Translations under genes and position numbers: made by a program
Origin: Calliopsis andreniformis
Lineage: Eukaryota; Arthropoda; Insecta; Hymenoptera; Andrenidae
Assembly: GCF_051401765.1 (NCBI RefSeq)
Contig: NC_135064.1
Span: 29,362,001-29,426,000 of the forward strand
Reading direction: 5' to 3'
DNA length: 64,000 nucleotides
The notes under the pieces: generated by a model
Told to the model about the DNA's origin: nothing
Databases searched by the model: none
What the model saw: the letters and a program-made list of their open reading frames with translations, nothing else
Shown here: in pieces, positions 1 through 13,000 of the stretch
Layout: every line of letters starts with the position of its first letter
How positions within the stretch are numbered: the first letter of the stretch is position 1

Positions 1-3000
1 TTTATACGCCAATAATTCTATTATTTTTATATAATTGAATTTAAAGCATAGTTGACCGTACTGTCAATGAGAAACGACACACTGTGAATACCTAGTTGAA
101 CTCCCTCAGAGAGACAGTTTAAAGCAAGTGAAAGACGCTATTTCTATTCTTTTTTACAGCACCTGTATGTACCGCGCCTTGGGAGATTACGAGTCAATGA
201 CTTTGCATCTGATAGCAGATAACACGACAATGCTCTCTTGGAAAATAGACAAAGAAACGCTGTTCTCTTCAGTAAACCTTTTTTTGTTGTTTTAAAAACG
301 CTACGAAGGAATCTGTTTACTTAAATTCATGTCATGTTTGAGCCATATAGATATTCTTACCTGGAACCAATACAGGAATTAAGGTAAAAAATTAGCAAAA
401 TCAATTAAGCGTAATAGTTGATCTATTGATTTTTCCACTTCTACTTAGGAGAGAATTACATTCGGTCCTAGTTCTCAGAATCATCCTATATAGCCTCGCC
501 CACGCGTCACCAACAAAGAATTACACAACCCGCGCGACTGCGCGATGTCTATTGCAAAGTTTCCGCGCGTCGAACCAGTTGATTCTACGCTGCCGAGATA
601 CATATATAAATACGACAACCTTCCTTTTAAAGGATTTTGCCGTGCTTTTTTCACTATATAATCTTATTCTATTCGATTGACTCTCGGATGCGCCGACACG
701 AAAATGCTTTGTTCACGACACTTCATATTTTAAGGAAATTCTATCGTTTGTAGTACAACCATAATGATTGGTTGAAATTTAAACCATAGAATAAATGTAG
801 AAAAATTCAAATTAGACAAGATTCCTTTCAAATGCGTACAAATGTAGAAGTAACATTCGACTGTGTGTGGAAAAGATTTATCGGTGCAAATCAGTAGACT
901 ATTTACTAAGTTATTTACGATCAGTAGCGCGTGGATCAATAATGATCGTCGATTAATTGTATCGCAATAAATCGTTCGATCTGATCAAGATACATAGAAA
1001 TAAAACTCATGCGTAAGTGGCAAACAAGTAGGATAGAACAATCGAGACATTGACGGTTATAAATGGCAACCTTACGTAAGTTGTTTTTTTTCGCTCATTA
1101 GACTAATTAGAAACTCGAATAATGGTAGGACATTGACGGTGAGCGTGCTGTGGCTGCTAGTAGTACATATGATGCTCCCGATTCAAACTTTTCCCGCGTA
1201 TCCAACTAACGGATACCGCGAAATATATGATCACGAAAGAAGGAAGAGGAATCAGCGTCTGTTACCTGGCATTCTTCGATGTTTTCTTGGTCAAACATCG
1301 AAGACTGGTTGCGAGCACATTTGAAAATTCAATATCGTTAAGTATCGCATGACGAGAAAAAAAAAGAAAAAATCGCAGAGACGGCAAAAGGGAGAACGGA
1401 AAGGAGTAAAACGGTTATTACGAATTCTGCGGCATGCCGTTGCCAGCAGCGATCGCGCGACCTGGTTTGCGCACCGACTCTAATGTTTATTTATCAAGTT
1501 TACGGTTCGTCCTCTTTCCGGCCTAGTTATCGTGTCGCGTTACGGTTGCCGGCGAGTTCCAATCTCAACAATAATCTCCTTTTGTTAACGGAGAATACAC
1601 GTTATTTTGAATAACATTCGACACACATTCGGTTGGCGAAAACATTTTTGTGGTAGCAAAATGCGGTAATTAACCGTAAGAGAGAAACTCTATAACTCTA
1701 ATGAAATAATTCCATTTAAGTTGTGCGTTCGCGACAGTTTTTTGGAATTTCGTGTCCTAAATTCTCATACGAAAAAAAACACGATACCATCTAATTGACG
1801 TTTCTGCGACCTACGAACGATACGACGAACTTTTCGAAACGAATTTCGTAACAGTGTTGGCTGTAATACCGCCACGGTGAGTTGTCAATTCCCATGTGGG
1901 TTGTTTCTATCTCTCTCACGCTATCGGCACCCTATTATTTAACTGTATAATTTCGTCTGTGTTATTCATACTACTCGCTTCTCCGAAACAGAACGTAATG
2001 AATGTCATCTCGAATTTATGGTTATAAAATTGTGAAATGGAAGATGATTATTTGAATTATTTTCTGTATTAATAAAATATCGATAACTTATCGATAATTT
2101 GATAGGTGCATCTTTACCACAGACGTACCTTAAAAATCATTTCACAAAACTCAAGCTACAACTTTAGTCCGTAGACTTTAGTTTTATTTAATACATTTAT
2201 CCTAAACCTAATTTATAGATAAAAACTTTTTCATACGAATTTGTAAAAAGAAAACTTCATCGTGTAATAACCTTAGATTTCGCGTTGGTATATTAGCTGA
2301 GCATTAGAATTACGTTTTCTACTCTCACGATCAGCTGTGATTCGCATCATACGATTAACATTTTATCGTTGACTGCCGTCAGAACTACCTGACTGGTGTA
2401 AATGTACTTAGTGGCAACGAACTTGCTAACCGATCATAATAGTACATTGGGGAGCAATGAGTAATGATCTAGCGTTATCTTCCTAAACGTCCGAACGCTA
2501 ATACACGTAATTCGCGAAATATCGAAAAATATTTTGCGATAACTCTTGGCGTCTATCGAAACATTCACACAAATAAAAAGTAACGAATGTGAAACTTTTA
2601 CAGCCTAATACTAAACTGTATTTCTGAAATTGTGCTCGAAAATGATCACCCATTGGTACAGTTACCGATGAAAAGTAATGCGAAATGAAATGAACCGCTT
2701 CCAATTATCCAGACCAAATTCTAGTGCAAAGTTCGAATTGTATCTGCTGTACGAAGTCGTACAACATTGCCAGAAAAAATACATACATGCTAGCAGATTT
2801 TATGTTCGTCCAAACATTCGTATAGCGTGCTATTCTGATTTTACGGTTTGTCGATAAAATTTAATTAATGAATTCTTTACGCTTGAAACAGAATGTATGA
2901 ATATGAAATGTGTACATCCTGCCTTTTGTACAACGCTAATTCTGCTAATATGTGATTTCGCGAAACGAATCTTTATTCAGTAGTCGAGAGATCCGTATGA

Positions 3001-4481
3001 CAAAAGCAATATTTAGAATATATAATTACCTACTGTCACGTTTGTCACGAGACCAGCTTATAACTGGTGCCTATTTAATCTTAATATATATTTTAATCGG
3101 TTCACGGGCAGCAGTCGTTCGAAATCGACAGGAAGTTTAAATTCTTGAGGTCGCCTAAGAAAAAAGAGGGCCGCGTATACGAGATAAACATGATGCAAAC
3201 GCCAATCGACACGAGCTTACGCATGCGAGGGAACGGAATTTTGAAAGTCAATGAGTCTGTGCGATACTACTTCCGTTTGTAACTACAGAAGAGAAAAGTC
3301 CATTGAATAAGTGAATAAGTAGTAGCCTGTTGAAGGATCGTACAATGGAAAACCCGTTAATACGATTCTGCGTTCGTCACGGTAGCCCAAATACATTGCA
3401 CCAAATACTTGATGCATCGTTAAATACCAGGAACTTGGCACTGATCGCCACTGAGATTTTACGCGATTTTACGCGATTTTACGCGATTTTACGCGATTTT
3501 ACGCGATTTTACGCGATTTTACGCGTGGAAACAAAAAAAAGAGCAACTCTTTCAACCTCTGTTGTTGTTTAATCGAAAGAAAAATATCTGAAGAGAACCA
3601 AATCTTTTTCGTGACGAAAGCTTCGCAAAGAGAGTTTACGAGTTTACAATTTTGCTCTTTGTTTCGCGCCAGTAAGGAGGTATTTCATAAAAACAGGATG
3701 TGGTTAAATAGAGGAAATATAACGTTAAGTTTAATCGTAGATTGGCTTCAATAGCAATCTTGCCATTGGACTCTGTTCTTTACGCAGTGTACAAATCCCT
3801 GTTAGATATACTTTCTGATATATAAATTTGAAATTATATAACGAGGACGATATGGTTATGACAATAATAATAATAGGTGTAGTATTACATATAGAAACGT
3901 GTCACGTATAAAACTTCAAGTCGTATTTTAAACGCGGAAAGAGTTAGAAATCGCAAGAAACCACCGTTAACAGTCATACATACATATACTTCGGTATTAA
4001 TTGCACGCGTACAGCTCCTATTCAATTATCTATTACCGCAGCGAGCGTGTGTTCACCTCGTAAGCACGATCTTTTTATTAATGGCCACTGCCATATGTAC
4101 GGAACACCTGCGATGACTAACAGTACCGTACAGCCAACTATAATACGACGAGATTATATTCGCGCAACTGAAATATTTCACAGGAACGTCAAGCCTGTTC
4201 TATTCAATCTCTCTCGCACGCAAGCGTGGCTATACTGGCTATACTTACTATGCTATCTAGTTAAAAGAAAATTTTCGTTTATTAGCTAATTCAGTTTGTC
4301 AAGACTAGAAGAAAGGTAGAAATATAGTTGGTGCACGAGCAATTTTACAACAGTTCGTATTCTCATCCTAACAGCGATCGGTTGAATAACACGAAGTAAT
4401 ACCTAAAGATGTTTCATTTCGGTGTATACTGAAGGATAATAATAATGAGGAATAAAACTTGAGCAAGCCGTAAAGAATTAC
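1..4481. other. Gene-poor stretch, no supportable complete gene
   Basis: This is AT-rich sequence with only short open frames that lack splice or homology support. Notable items are a signal-peptide-like frame at about 1130-1324, a perfect 12 bp hairpin inside it, and a 10 bp tandem repeat at 3455-3525. If the minus-strand exon ending at 4482 is real, the DNA to its left is intron of that gene. I recognise no downstream exon of it here. Confidence 0.5.
3455..3525. repeat. 10 bp tandem repeat (unit acgcgatttt)
   Basis: Six perfect head-to-tail copies of acgcgatttt occupy 3461-3520, with partial units on both sides. Each unit carries CpG dinucleotides in an otherwise AT-rich setting. Because 10 is not a multiple of 3, three units are read before the peptide repeats, giving a decapeptide periodicity in an 80-codon frame. 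I treat that frame as fortuitous. Confidence 0.95.
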
Positions 4482-4833
4482 CTGACTTCCCCATAGGAGG
4501 TTGACCAAGTCTACTAAACCACTTGAGAAATCTCCTGGCCGTTGTGGCTGCAGGTGGTCTGCATCCTTCGAGTATGACAACGCCATTATTATTATTGTTG
4601 TTGTTGTTGTTATGGTTGTTGTTATTGTTAGAGGGTGGACGTTCAGACGGCGATGCTCTGCTATAAGGCGACATCCAAGCTGTGGTGGTGCTTTGGATAG
4701 TGGCACCCTTGACGGTAGTGATAGAACTGGTTATTTTGGCCGGGTGCGGCACCCAGTCTTCCGAAGCGACAGGCATTTGTCTCGTCCTCTCGTCGGACGA
4801 GTCGAAAACGAACCCACAAAATGGGAAAGTCAT
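4482..4833 (-). CDS. Probable 5' coding exon of an unidentified gene (partial)
   Basis: On the minus strand an ATG at 4833 opens 117 codons and ends at a good splice donor (G|GTAATT, intron from 4481), so the exon ends in phase 1. The codon immediately upstream of the ATG is TGA, which makes this ATG a natural start. The peptide is Ser/Thr-rich (TTVKGATIQSTTTAW), then has two Asn runs of five and nine residues, and ends in a basic-hydrophobic stretch, ARRFLKWFSRLGQPPMGKS. The Asn runs come from a trinucleotide repeat at about 4585-4630. I do not recognise the family. The ordered non-repeat sequence on both sides of the Asn tract and the clean donor argue for coding. The remaining exons must lie left of the window or unrecognised in 1-4480. 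An unspliced chance frame is the alternative. Confidence 0.5.
4585..4630. repeat. Trinucleotide repeat encoding poly-Asn
   Basis: An imperfect (att/gtt)n run on the plus strand reads as AAT/AAC codons on the minus strand. It gives two asparagine homopolymers split by one His in the putative exon 4482-4833. The mixed codons suggest the tract is old or selected rather than a fresh expansion. Confidence 0.85.
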
Positions 4834-4879
4834 TCAAAGGTTTGCTCCCTCTCGTAAAGTAGGATCGTTCTGGTTACAC

Positions 4880-7050
4880 GGAACTTGACCAGCTCCTGCT
4901 ACATCGCGTCTATGCACGAGGCTATGTAGGCGCTACGCGGCGTGAGCCCACGAACCGGACGCGCGATCACGAAATTACTCCTCGAAATTACTCCTCCAAA
5001 TTACACCTCGTGCACAACTCTTTCCGTACTGCTCCCTTTGTCTCTGCGCCTCTCCTTTTCCCTTCGACTTCCGTAATTAGTAATCAGCACCGATTACAAC
5101 CGCGGATGCTTCCTTCGAACTCGGCCAGCGAGTTTCTGTTGGAGTCCGCGAGAAAGAGAACGCTCGCGCTCGGCCAGAGTTTCGCGGTCGACGCTTCCAG
5201 CGTTATCTATGCTGCTCGGATGTTTGCTTTAGTAGCTAACAGTCACGTGCTTCCCTTAACTTGTTGCGCAGACTGCGACCACTTACTCGCTTTTTCCGTA
5301 TTCCAGCCGCGTCACGTTGTCAAGCGATCGATTCCAAGACAGCGCACAAGCCGATCACCTACTCGTACGTGTTTCGTAAGACGATTTCGATCAGACTCGA
5401 GCCACGATTTTCTCCGAGTTTCTACTTATCGTTCCTTATGGGCACGGTATGGAGGGAAAAATATCACCCTGACTGGATCGAGATCGCTCCCTCGCTTTCC
5501 TCCTTTGCTATATTCCTCCCTCGCCTTATTCTTACAGAGAAAGAAAGACAGACGATCTAATCGATTTATTTGGTACGTTACAAGGTACTTCGTTCTGGTT
5601 GCAGGCTTCCTACATAATACTACGCTACCATGGAATGGTCATCCAGGTTTCGAGAAGAGTTTCACAGCATGCTCGAAAGCTACGATTGGCGAAAGCTCGA
5701 ATCGGCTCGTGATTCAACGATTTTCCAATTATCGTTGCCCTTCCACGTCACGCGAAGAAACACCGACAGCTTAGGTACTTCCTTCAGTAGGATTATTGCA
5801 CTTTGTCCTACTTGGCTCGATTCGATCCAGGCTCGATTAACGGTTTCTCGTGGACCACTGCGGAAATTTCTGTCTAGATCCTCACGGACGACGAGAATTA
5901 TCCAAACTTTCTCACCGAGAGTGACGCGAAGAGCGAACAACAACCGAAGTAGCTTCTTCTCTCGGTATCTCGTATCCTCCGATTGCACAAACGTTTCGGG
6001 ACTAGACCGTCGGCAGCCCGTTTCGAGGTCGAGGTTGATCTTCTCTCGTTCTTGTGTCGCTGATGGTTGCTCGGTCGGTCACGTAGTTGCCGCATTATCC
6101 GCGCTTCGTCGCGCTGTCGTCGTCAACGACTATCCTCGCCGTCCTCGTCTTCGACGTCGACGTCGACGTGCACGGTTCATTCGGCTCCGACAACGCTACA
6201 GCCGAGCATATCATACCTTATTCTTACTTATCTTTCGCGACAACTTCCACACACAGTTTTTGCGACTTCTTACCGACGACCTCTAACAGAATCTCCCGGC
6301 TAGCGAGTGATTCGATTTCGACGAAGGGAATTCTCACCGCACGCGCACTGATATTTTCACTGACAATGAGAAACACAACTTGCTGAGAATTTCGCGCGAA
6401 ACATGGTCGGTTTACCGTTGGAAAAACCATTCGTTTAACCCATGTTGAGAAGCGTCGGGAAGGAACTTTTCCATTGCACGATTCCACTCACGATCGACTG
6501 AAACGGAATCGAAACGGAATCGAAACGGAATCGAAACGGAATCGAAACGAAGCTGAGAGGAACGGCTAAAGTGGGAAGCGATAAGGAGAACGTCAGCGAT
6601 GGATCGCGATCGCAACCGCGCGCGTTCCTCGATCCAACGACAAACTCCAACTGCCACCGACCGCTTCTCTCGACGCTGCTGTCTCTGCCAACTTGCTTCT
6701 CCTCTGCCGCTCTCCACGCTCTACCGGTAGTTTTCCTTCTTCGTTCTCCTCTAGGCCTCCCTCTTTCTCTCCTGTTTAGTTCGCGCGCGCGTTCCGTGTA
6801 TCCGTGCACGCGTATACACCTTTGCCGTCACCGACGCCCGCGTTGCCACACTGCCTGTATACTCTTAACGTTGCCGTATTGCCAACCCCTCCCCCCCACC
6901 GTACCGCTACTTTTCCTTCGTTCGGTCAACTCCCTCTCGCACTCGCTACTTCGTAATCGTTTCTTTATCTTCTCTTTCCGTCTTCCTCACTCTTGGGCGG
7001 AGTTTGAAATCTTTTATGTGTACACGAGGTATCGGGAAACTGGTACTCGA
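4880..7050. promoter_or_regulatory. GC- and CpG-rich island, probable promoter/5' UTR region
   Basis: Base composition shifts sharply from AT-rich flanks to CpG-rich DNA. Long overlapping frames open on both strands (for example 5010-5774 and 5630-6286 on plus, 6435-6809 on minus), as expected when stop codons become rare. None has a plausible domain. The island lies just upstream, in minus orientation, of the coding exon at 4482-4833, so a minus-strand promoter and 5' UTR is the simplest reading. An 11 bp tandem repeat lies inside at 6500-6549. Confidence 0.4.
6500..6549. repeat. 11 bp tandem repeat (unit gaaacggaatc)
   Basis: Four perfect copies of gaaacggaatc occupy 6500-6543, followed by a partial fifth copy, inside the CpG-rich island. 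Confidence 0.95.
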
Positions 7051-10000
7051 ACCCCGAAACAGATGATTCTGATGTGAAACGAGATTACGTAGTAAATGTT
7101 ACCTCTTTTCGATTTTTGTGGAACCGGAACAAGTAGCTTTCAAACTTAGGGAGCTGTACGTACATACGAGTATTATAAATGTTAATAGATTGTCGTAGTA
7201 AGTGGAGCTCAACTGCAAACAAAGTGAATCCTTACTCAAGGAGAAGTTGACATTGCAAAATAATGCATTTACGGTGCTAATCAATTCTGAAGGTTTAAAG
7301 TAAGCGTTTTAAGTAATGGATTTTTGATGTTTCAGTGGAAGCTTTTATGTAGTGGACACATCCAGTAGCGCGAGGGTATTGTTAACTATAAATAAGTGAT
7401 ATTTGGTATTATCGTTTGTTTTGCTTACACAAAACCTATCTGATGCTTTATTGTGGTCATGATAGATAAAGTTGTTACAATTGACTTTGGCTTACGATTA
7501 CAGCAGGACCTACGCAACCGTATCTTATTCCAAAACTATATCATCCTCAATTAATTGCTAACGTTTCGTATACACTCGTTGCAAGGTTTCTTAAGTTCGT
7601 CATACCTTATGTACTTTTTTTATGCTGACGCGTTTCTACTTTGTGATAACGTACATGGTGTGTAGACATACCGTGGAGACGCGATTTCAAGTGGATGAAC
7701 GTAGATAGGCGGAAGTGAAAAAAGGTGAGCGAAAGAGAGTAGCCAAGCGTTTCGCATCCACCTCAGCTGACACACCGTCTGAATGATAAAAACGCGACTT
7801 GTACGAGTAGCAAATAACGTGACGACCCACGACCACCCTCAACTACTCTTACCCTGACACAAGGGTAAGCATGTACCTATTTATTTATTTATTTATTTAT
7901 CCGCGTCGTCTGTTCGTACGATGCTCCAACGCGTTTCCGCTCGATTCTTACGCACCTGGCCTTTTCGATCTCACAAAGACATTGTGGAACCTTGGCATAA
8001 TAAAACCTTGGTGAACGAACACAAAAAATGCATCAGATAGAATTGCAAAGATAACTTTATTCTGTTCGTACACGAACTTGAGAAGTACGGAATTGAAATT
8101 CTTTAAAATCGGAGTAAACCTGAACTTATAAGGAAAAAATGTCGTAAAATATACGGCAGTGAGCGTGATAACACGAGGCAAAGTGACTCACAAACTCTCT
8201 AGCACAAAGATTAAAATGATGCAACATTTAAAAGAGAAGGAAAACTTTGGGTGTTAAAAAATAGGTACATTTTGGTTTGAACTAGTAGAGATCAGAGCAT
8301 TGTGCTAGTTCTTCGCTAACTATTCTCTTAAATAAGAAATAGGTTGAAAACTTTCAAGTTTACTTCTTCCCAACAAAGAATATCTTTCATTGTATAATGA
8401 AAAATATAATTACTTGTTTTCAAAAATTTCGCAAACTCCACCTGAGATTTCTTTCAACAATCGACGAAACATCGTTTATGTTGGAAATGGAAAGTCGTTG
8501 TATTTATTATTCGAGCGAGGAGCGTAACCGGCCGCTCTAAAGACGAAGTAAAAACAGAAAGCGTGTCCGATCGAGTTCAGTGAGACTTCACGCCTCTTTC
8601 CGCACCTTCTTCTTATATTCGTCCAATTTTTACTTGTAAAAGTTGTTGTAAAAGAACTACTTACAGATTTCACTTATTTCTTTCAAATTTATTTATTATG
8701 TGGAAATTTGAGTTACAATATTATTTCAAAAAACTCGGCACAAACTTGGCGAGACAATCTTGTCTGATATTTAATACATGAACAATAATGCTCACGTAAG
8801 CAACTGGTTTTATATGCCACATTGTTACTATTCGTCTCAAATTATACATTTACATATCAATCGTTTAATATAAATGTTTAGAAACGTGACTGTTAAATGT
8901 TGCTTTATGAAACAGTAGCAGCATTGAAAGATGAGCTACCTTGGAAAAAGATCGAGATCAGAGTTATCAGAGGAACTTGTATGTATCGTCGGTCGGGAGA
9001 CCGAAAATATTTGTTATCTGTTATGTTTTTTCATCATTCAGATGCATTCATCATGACAATATTTCATGGGGTACGTAGAACTTTGTAGAAAATTGCTAAT
9101 TGCCGGCAATCGAATCGCTACCTAAGTACTATTAAAACGTGTACTTTCGAATAAACTGTGAAAGAAGAGGTAGGTATGGCTTGCAACAAAGACACTACTG
9201 TTGGTGATCGTACAGTTGTTAAATGAAATTACGTTTCCCGGTTCTCCAACAAGAGGTCTCGAGAGCGACGATAAGTGTTCGTTATTAGACATGTTTGCTT
9301 AAAGAGACGGCGGAATCTAGATGTCTAGAGTCCGGATCGTTGATCGGCGTCATCGTTCAGGAGCCACGACTAGCAAAGAGATTCCAGTAATTAATCGTAA
9401 AACGGTTGAACACTAGCACCGTACTCTCCGTGGTAAAAATAGAGGCGCCACCGAGGATTCCGTAACGGGCGTCTGTTATGCAACGCATTAGGGACAGTGC
9501 CCTCCGTGTGCAAATTCTTCAGAAACGGAAGTTTCTACTCGTCTAAGTCTCTGTTAAGAACCCACAGTAATAATAATTCTAAATCCATTAGAAGACCCAT
9601 TTTCAACATATGTTGAGGGGGGACTAGGATAAAGTGAAAATTAAATTGAACACTAGTCAGTCAGTCAGTCAACAGGTACATATCCTGTCTGTATTACGTA
9701 TGTCACGTTTTTACCTTATTGCCTTTTTCTATAAATCTCATCTAGTTACATCTGCTTAGCATCAAACCCACATATTTTGCTTTTAATCCCACACGACGAA
9801 GATGAGAGGACTCTGGCAACAATAAAATCGATTAGTCGATAGTGCAATACTTTCTTTAGTTTTCACACGCAGGAAAGTAATCTGTTAAGATATAGCAAAA
9901 TAAGACCTGCTCATAGCTTCAATTATCACAAGGAAATGGATGTGCAGCATTCTGCATGAGTGAGTACAAATATTCGTCGAAAAAAGTGAAGTTTTAATTG

Positions 10001-13000
10001 AAGGCAATTCCAAAGGAAATTCTTTCGCAAACTGTCGAAGAACTTAACGAAATGCTTTTGATAAAAAGAACCGCATTCATCGAGGTTACTCGTGAAGGGT
10101 TTTTCATTTGGCAGGATACGATAGCAAATACCGCAAGATTGAAGTAGGACACGTTGGCACTCAGATTGATAAAAAAAATTGTTGAAGGAAGAACGATGTG
10201 AAGATTGCAAGAGAACAGCTCTCAACCACGCGGCTTCCGTTCGATCTTTCTGGCTCCTCGCACGACTCGAAAAAATCTTCGTCAACATCGGTGATCATTA
10301 AAATACACACTTGACCTAGAATACCTATAGGTGGAACGAATACGAAGACGAGGTTACAGGAGGCTCGGGGGACGAAGACGAAAAATCAGGATGACAGAGA
10401 GGAATGCTTTGCTGGCAACGGTTCAAAACGCAGTCTGACCCTAACTGAAATACTGCAGTGCTCCGCTACGTGTCGCATACCAGGTGAAAATGTTGCGGAA
10501 CTGTTAGCTTACCAACCAGGAATATATCGAATAATCTACAGTATAAGAAATTAGCATAGTACTTTCCCTACAGGATTCATTTAAATATCAACAGCGCAAA
10601 TGCGTTACTTATATTCACTGATCCACTCAACACTGTTGTACTCCGTTTAATCAGCTGAATGTATCCAGGATCGTATTACATACATACATATATATTGTTC
10701 CGAAAACAATTTGCAACTAAAGGTATATACTTATTGCTTAAAAAGCTACAAATTTTAGGTCCTCAAAGAAGCTATCCGCAAAAGAATAATTAGAGTCCCT
10801 CTCTTAATGAACACAGGATGCTCTAAATATTAGAATTCGATTTTTTGGAATATGTACGGTTACTGAATAAACATCAAAGTCAATTAATCAATTGCATACG
10901 ATTTAATGATTTCCCGTATCTGACAAACTGCTATAATTAGAGAAGATTGTAGGATGCTCGATGATTTGCACCGAGTAGTGGATCATTTTTGTGGAGGAAG
11001 AGAACGAACCGGTAGAGTGACCGTGTAAATACATCCAAGCAGGATTTCCACTCTAATAACGTTATACACAGTCGGGACGTGCGTAACAAACAATGGCGAT
11101 AGGTGCAACAATGCCATGCAACGTTGAACGCGTTTCAACGATTTTCCTGAAACGTGCTACGATTTCGGAGAAAATGCTTCGTTGATCGACTTCGAAAGGT
11201 ACCTACGTTACCAACGGATAATAATCTCCAGTGCATTCGATCGAGTCTCACGTGACCCTTCTCCTTTTCGTTTTAAATCGAAGTACATACATACACTGTT
11301 GACAAATCCGATCCGAGTGACTGTACCTATTGCGTTTGCCACACTTCGTTAGCTATCTATCTCCACGATCGTAGAAAGTTCGTCGAAATAATTGAGCCGA
11401 CAATACGTGCTTTCAACAACAATATTATTTCCAACCACTGACAACGAATTAGAAGCTAATAGCATTTCTGCGGGCAATTAGCTGCGTACAATCAGATGCT
11501 GACAAGATTATTCTAAACAGAATATCATGGGAATACTTTCGGCGGAAGATCAATTTATTTCTAAGGGCGGAAACTGTTCACGAAGAAAGTCGTTTCCGCG
11601 TGAAAGATTTCCAGGAAACTGTACGCTTTCCATTTCTGCCACAAAAGTTGCGGAGACAATCGTTGTTATGCAAGAAATTGCGCATGGTGCAGCATCTGGT
11701 AGAATTTTTCCTTGCGATTACTTCCTTCCTTCCGTTCCTTCAAGAGCTAGATATATCGCGAAACATCCCGCACGTCGTGGAAAAAATGGAAAACAGGGAA
11801 ACTGAGAAAAACCGAGGAAACACGTTTTACTCGACTATAATGTAACAATAAATCTGTGGTTAAATGGAACTTGTTTAAACTGTCAGTGTCACGATCGACA
11901 TGTATAGGTAAATGAAACGTACCTATCTACATACGCATGACGAAAATAGAAAATATGCTTACTCTTCGAATGAGCATCAAAATAAACGAGACGCGTGGTA
12001 ACCGAAGCAGTTAAGTGGTGATAAGGGCTCGTCAGTTATCGAGCGCTTATTACAAGGGCCTGTCCCAGAGCGAATGGGTTCAATTCGGTATGCGCAACAG
12101 GATCGTTACTCCTTTTAGAAGTGATATGAACTTCTGAGTGCAGCGTGCAGATGTAACTTATAAATTTGCACGATTTTCTACTCAAACAATCGAAGCAGCT
12201 AAAGAGAAGGTATTACAAGTTTTTCTTCTGCAAGCGAGGATATCTGAGATAGATGTATCGTTAGCGACAGTGCCACTTCAGAAACGCCATTATGAAGACA
12301 CCGTTGTTCCTTGATACGGAAGAAAGAAGTACCGTATGTCATTGTGGAAAAAGCGAAAGAATAACCAAATAGGTGAACAGCCATCGGAGCCTCTCTTATT
12401 CTCGAAAGTAGACACACACCTAGTTTGTTTCTTTTTTCTTCAAGTTTTATGGAACAGTTAAGAGCAAAACGCGAAAGAGTAGGTTTTGCCAAAAGAAATA
12501 AACGAAATAGATAATATTAGAAAATTTGAAATGACTATCTTCTTTTGGAAAAGTTTCGCGACATGTCTTTAAATTCCGCGCATCTTACTTCCACTGACGA
12601 GCAATCACGCTGACATTATAACGAGTACTTCGATCGATAAACGATTACGAAAATGATCACGCGGTAGACCAAGTAATTTTCAATTGATTCGTTGAAAAAA
12701 TCTAGGGGTCTGGCAACGATCGTTCTGTTAGTCACGTCTGTGCGGCTGGGCAAGCAGCGATAAGATTAATTTACTTGTTTATCTTCTCTTCTGAGAAAAT
12801 ACTAAGCAGAAGAAAACGTTTACTTAGTATAGGATGTATGTTTTGTAATGTACGCATTGAAAACCATAATCATTTTTGAAATTTCATCCATTTTCGTGAG
12901 GCTAAGAAAATGAATGTTGATTGCAATATCGTTACTCAACATACTTCGACAACGTGCTAACTGAATCTGTATTCTATTGCAACGCGCAACATTACTACGT

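Noticed and set aside
3455..3525. Possible CRISPR-like array
   Set aside because: Contiguous 10 bp units without spacers, in a eukaryotic context: a simple tandem repeat.
5010..6286. Long plus-strand open frames of 254 and 218 codons
   Set aside because: They lie in a CpG-rich island where stops are rare, overlap each other and frames on the minus strand, and contain no domain, repeat of conserved residues or splice-supported structure. More likely promoter or 5' UTR DNA.
9926..10288. 120-codon frame on the minus strand
   Set aside because: No recognisable motif, odd residue mix (many Cys, Phe and Ser without pattern), and no splice or promoter context.
12040..12100. tRNA-like B-box (ggttcaattc at 12077)
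   Set aside because: No matching A-box or cloverleaf stems could be found at the right distance upstream.
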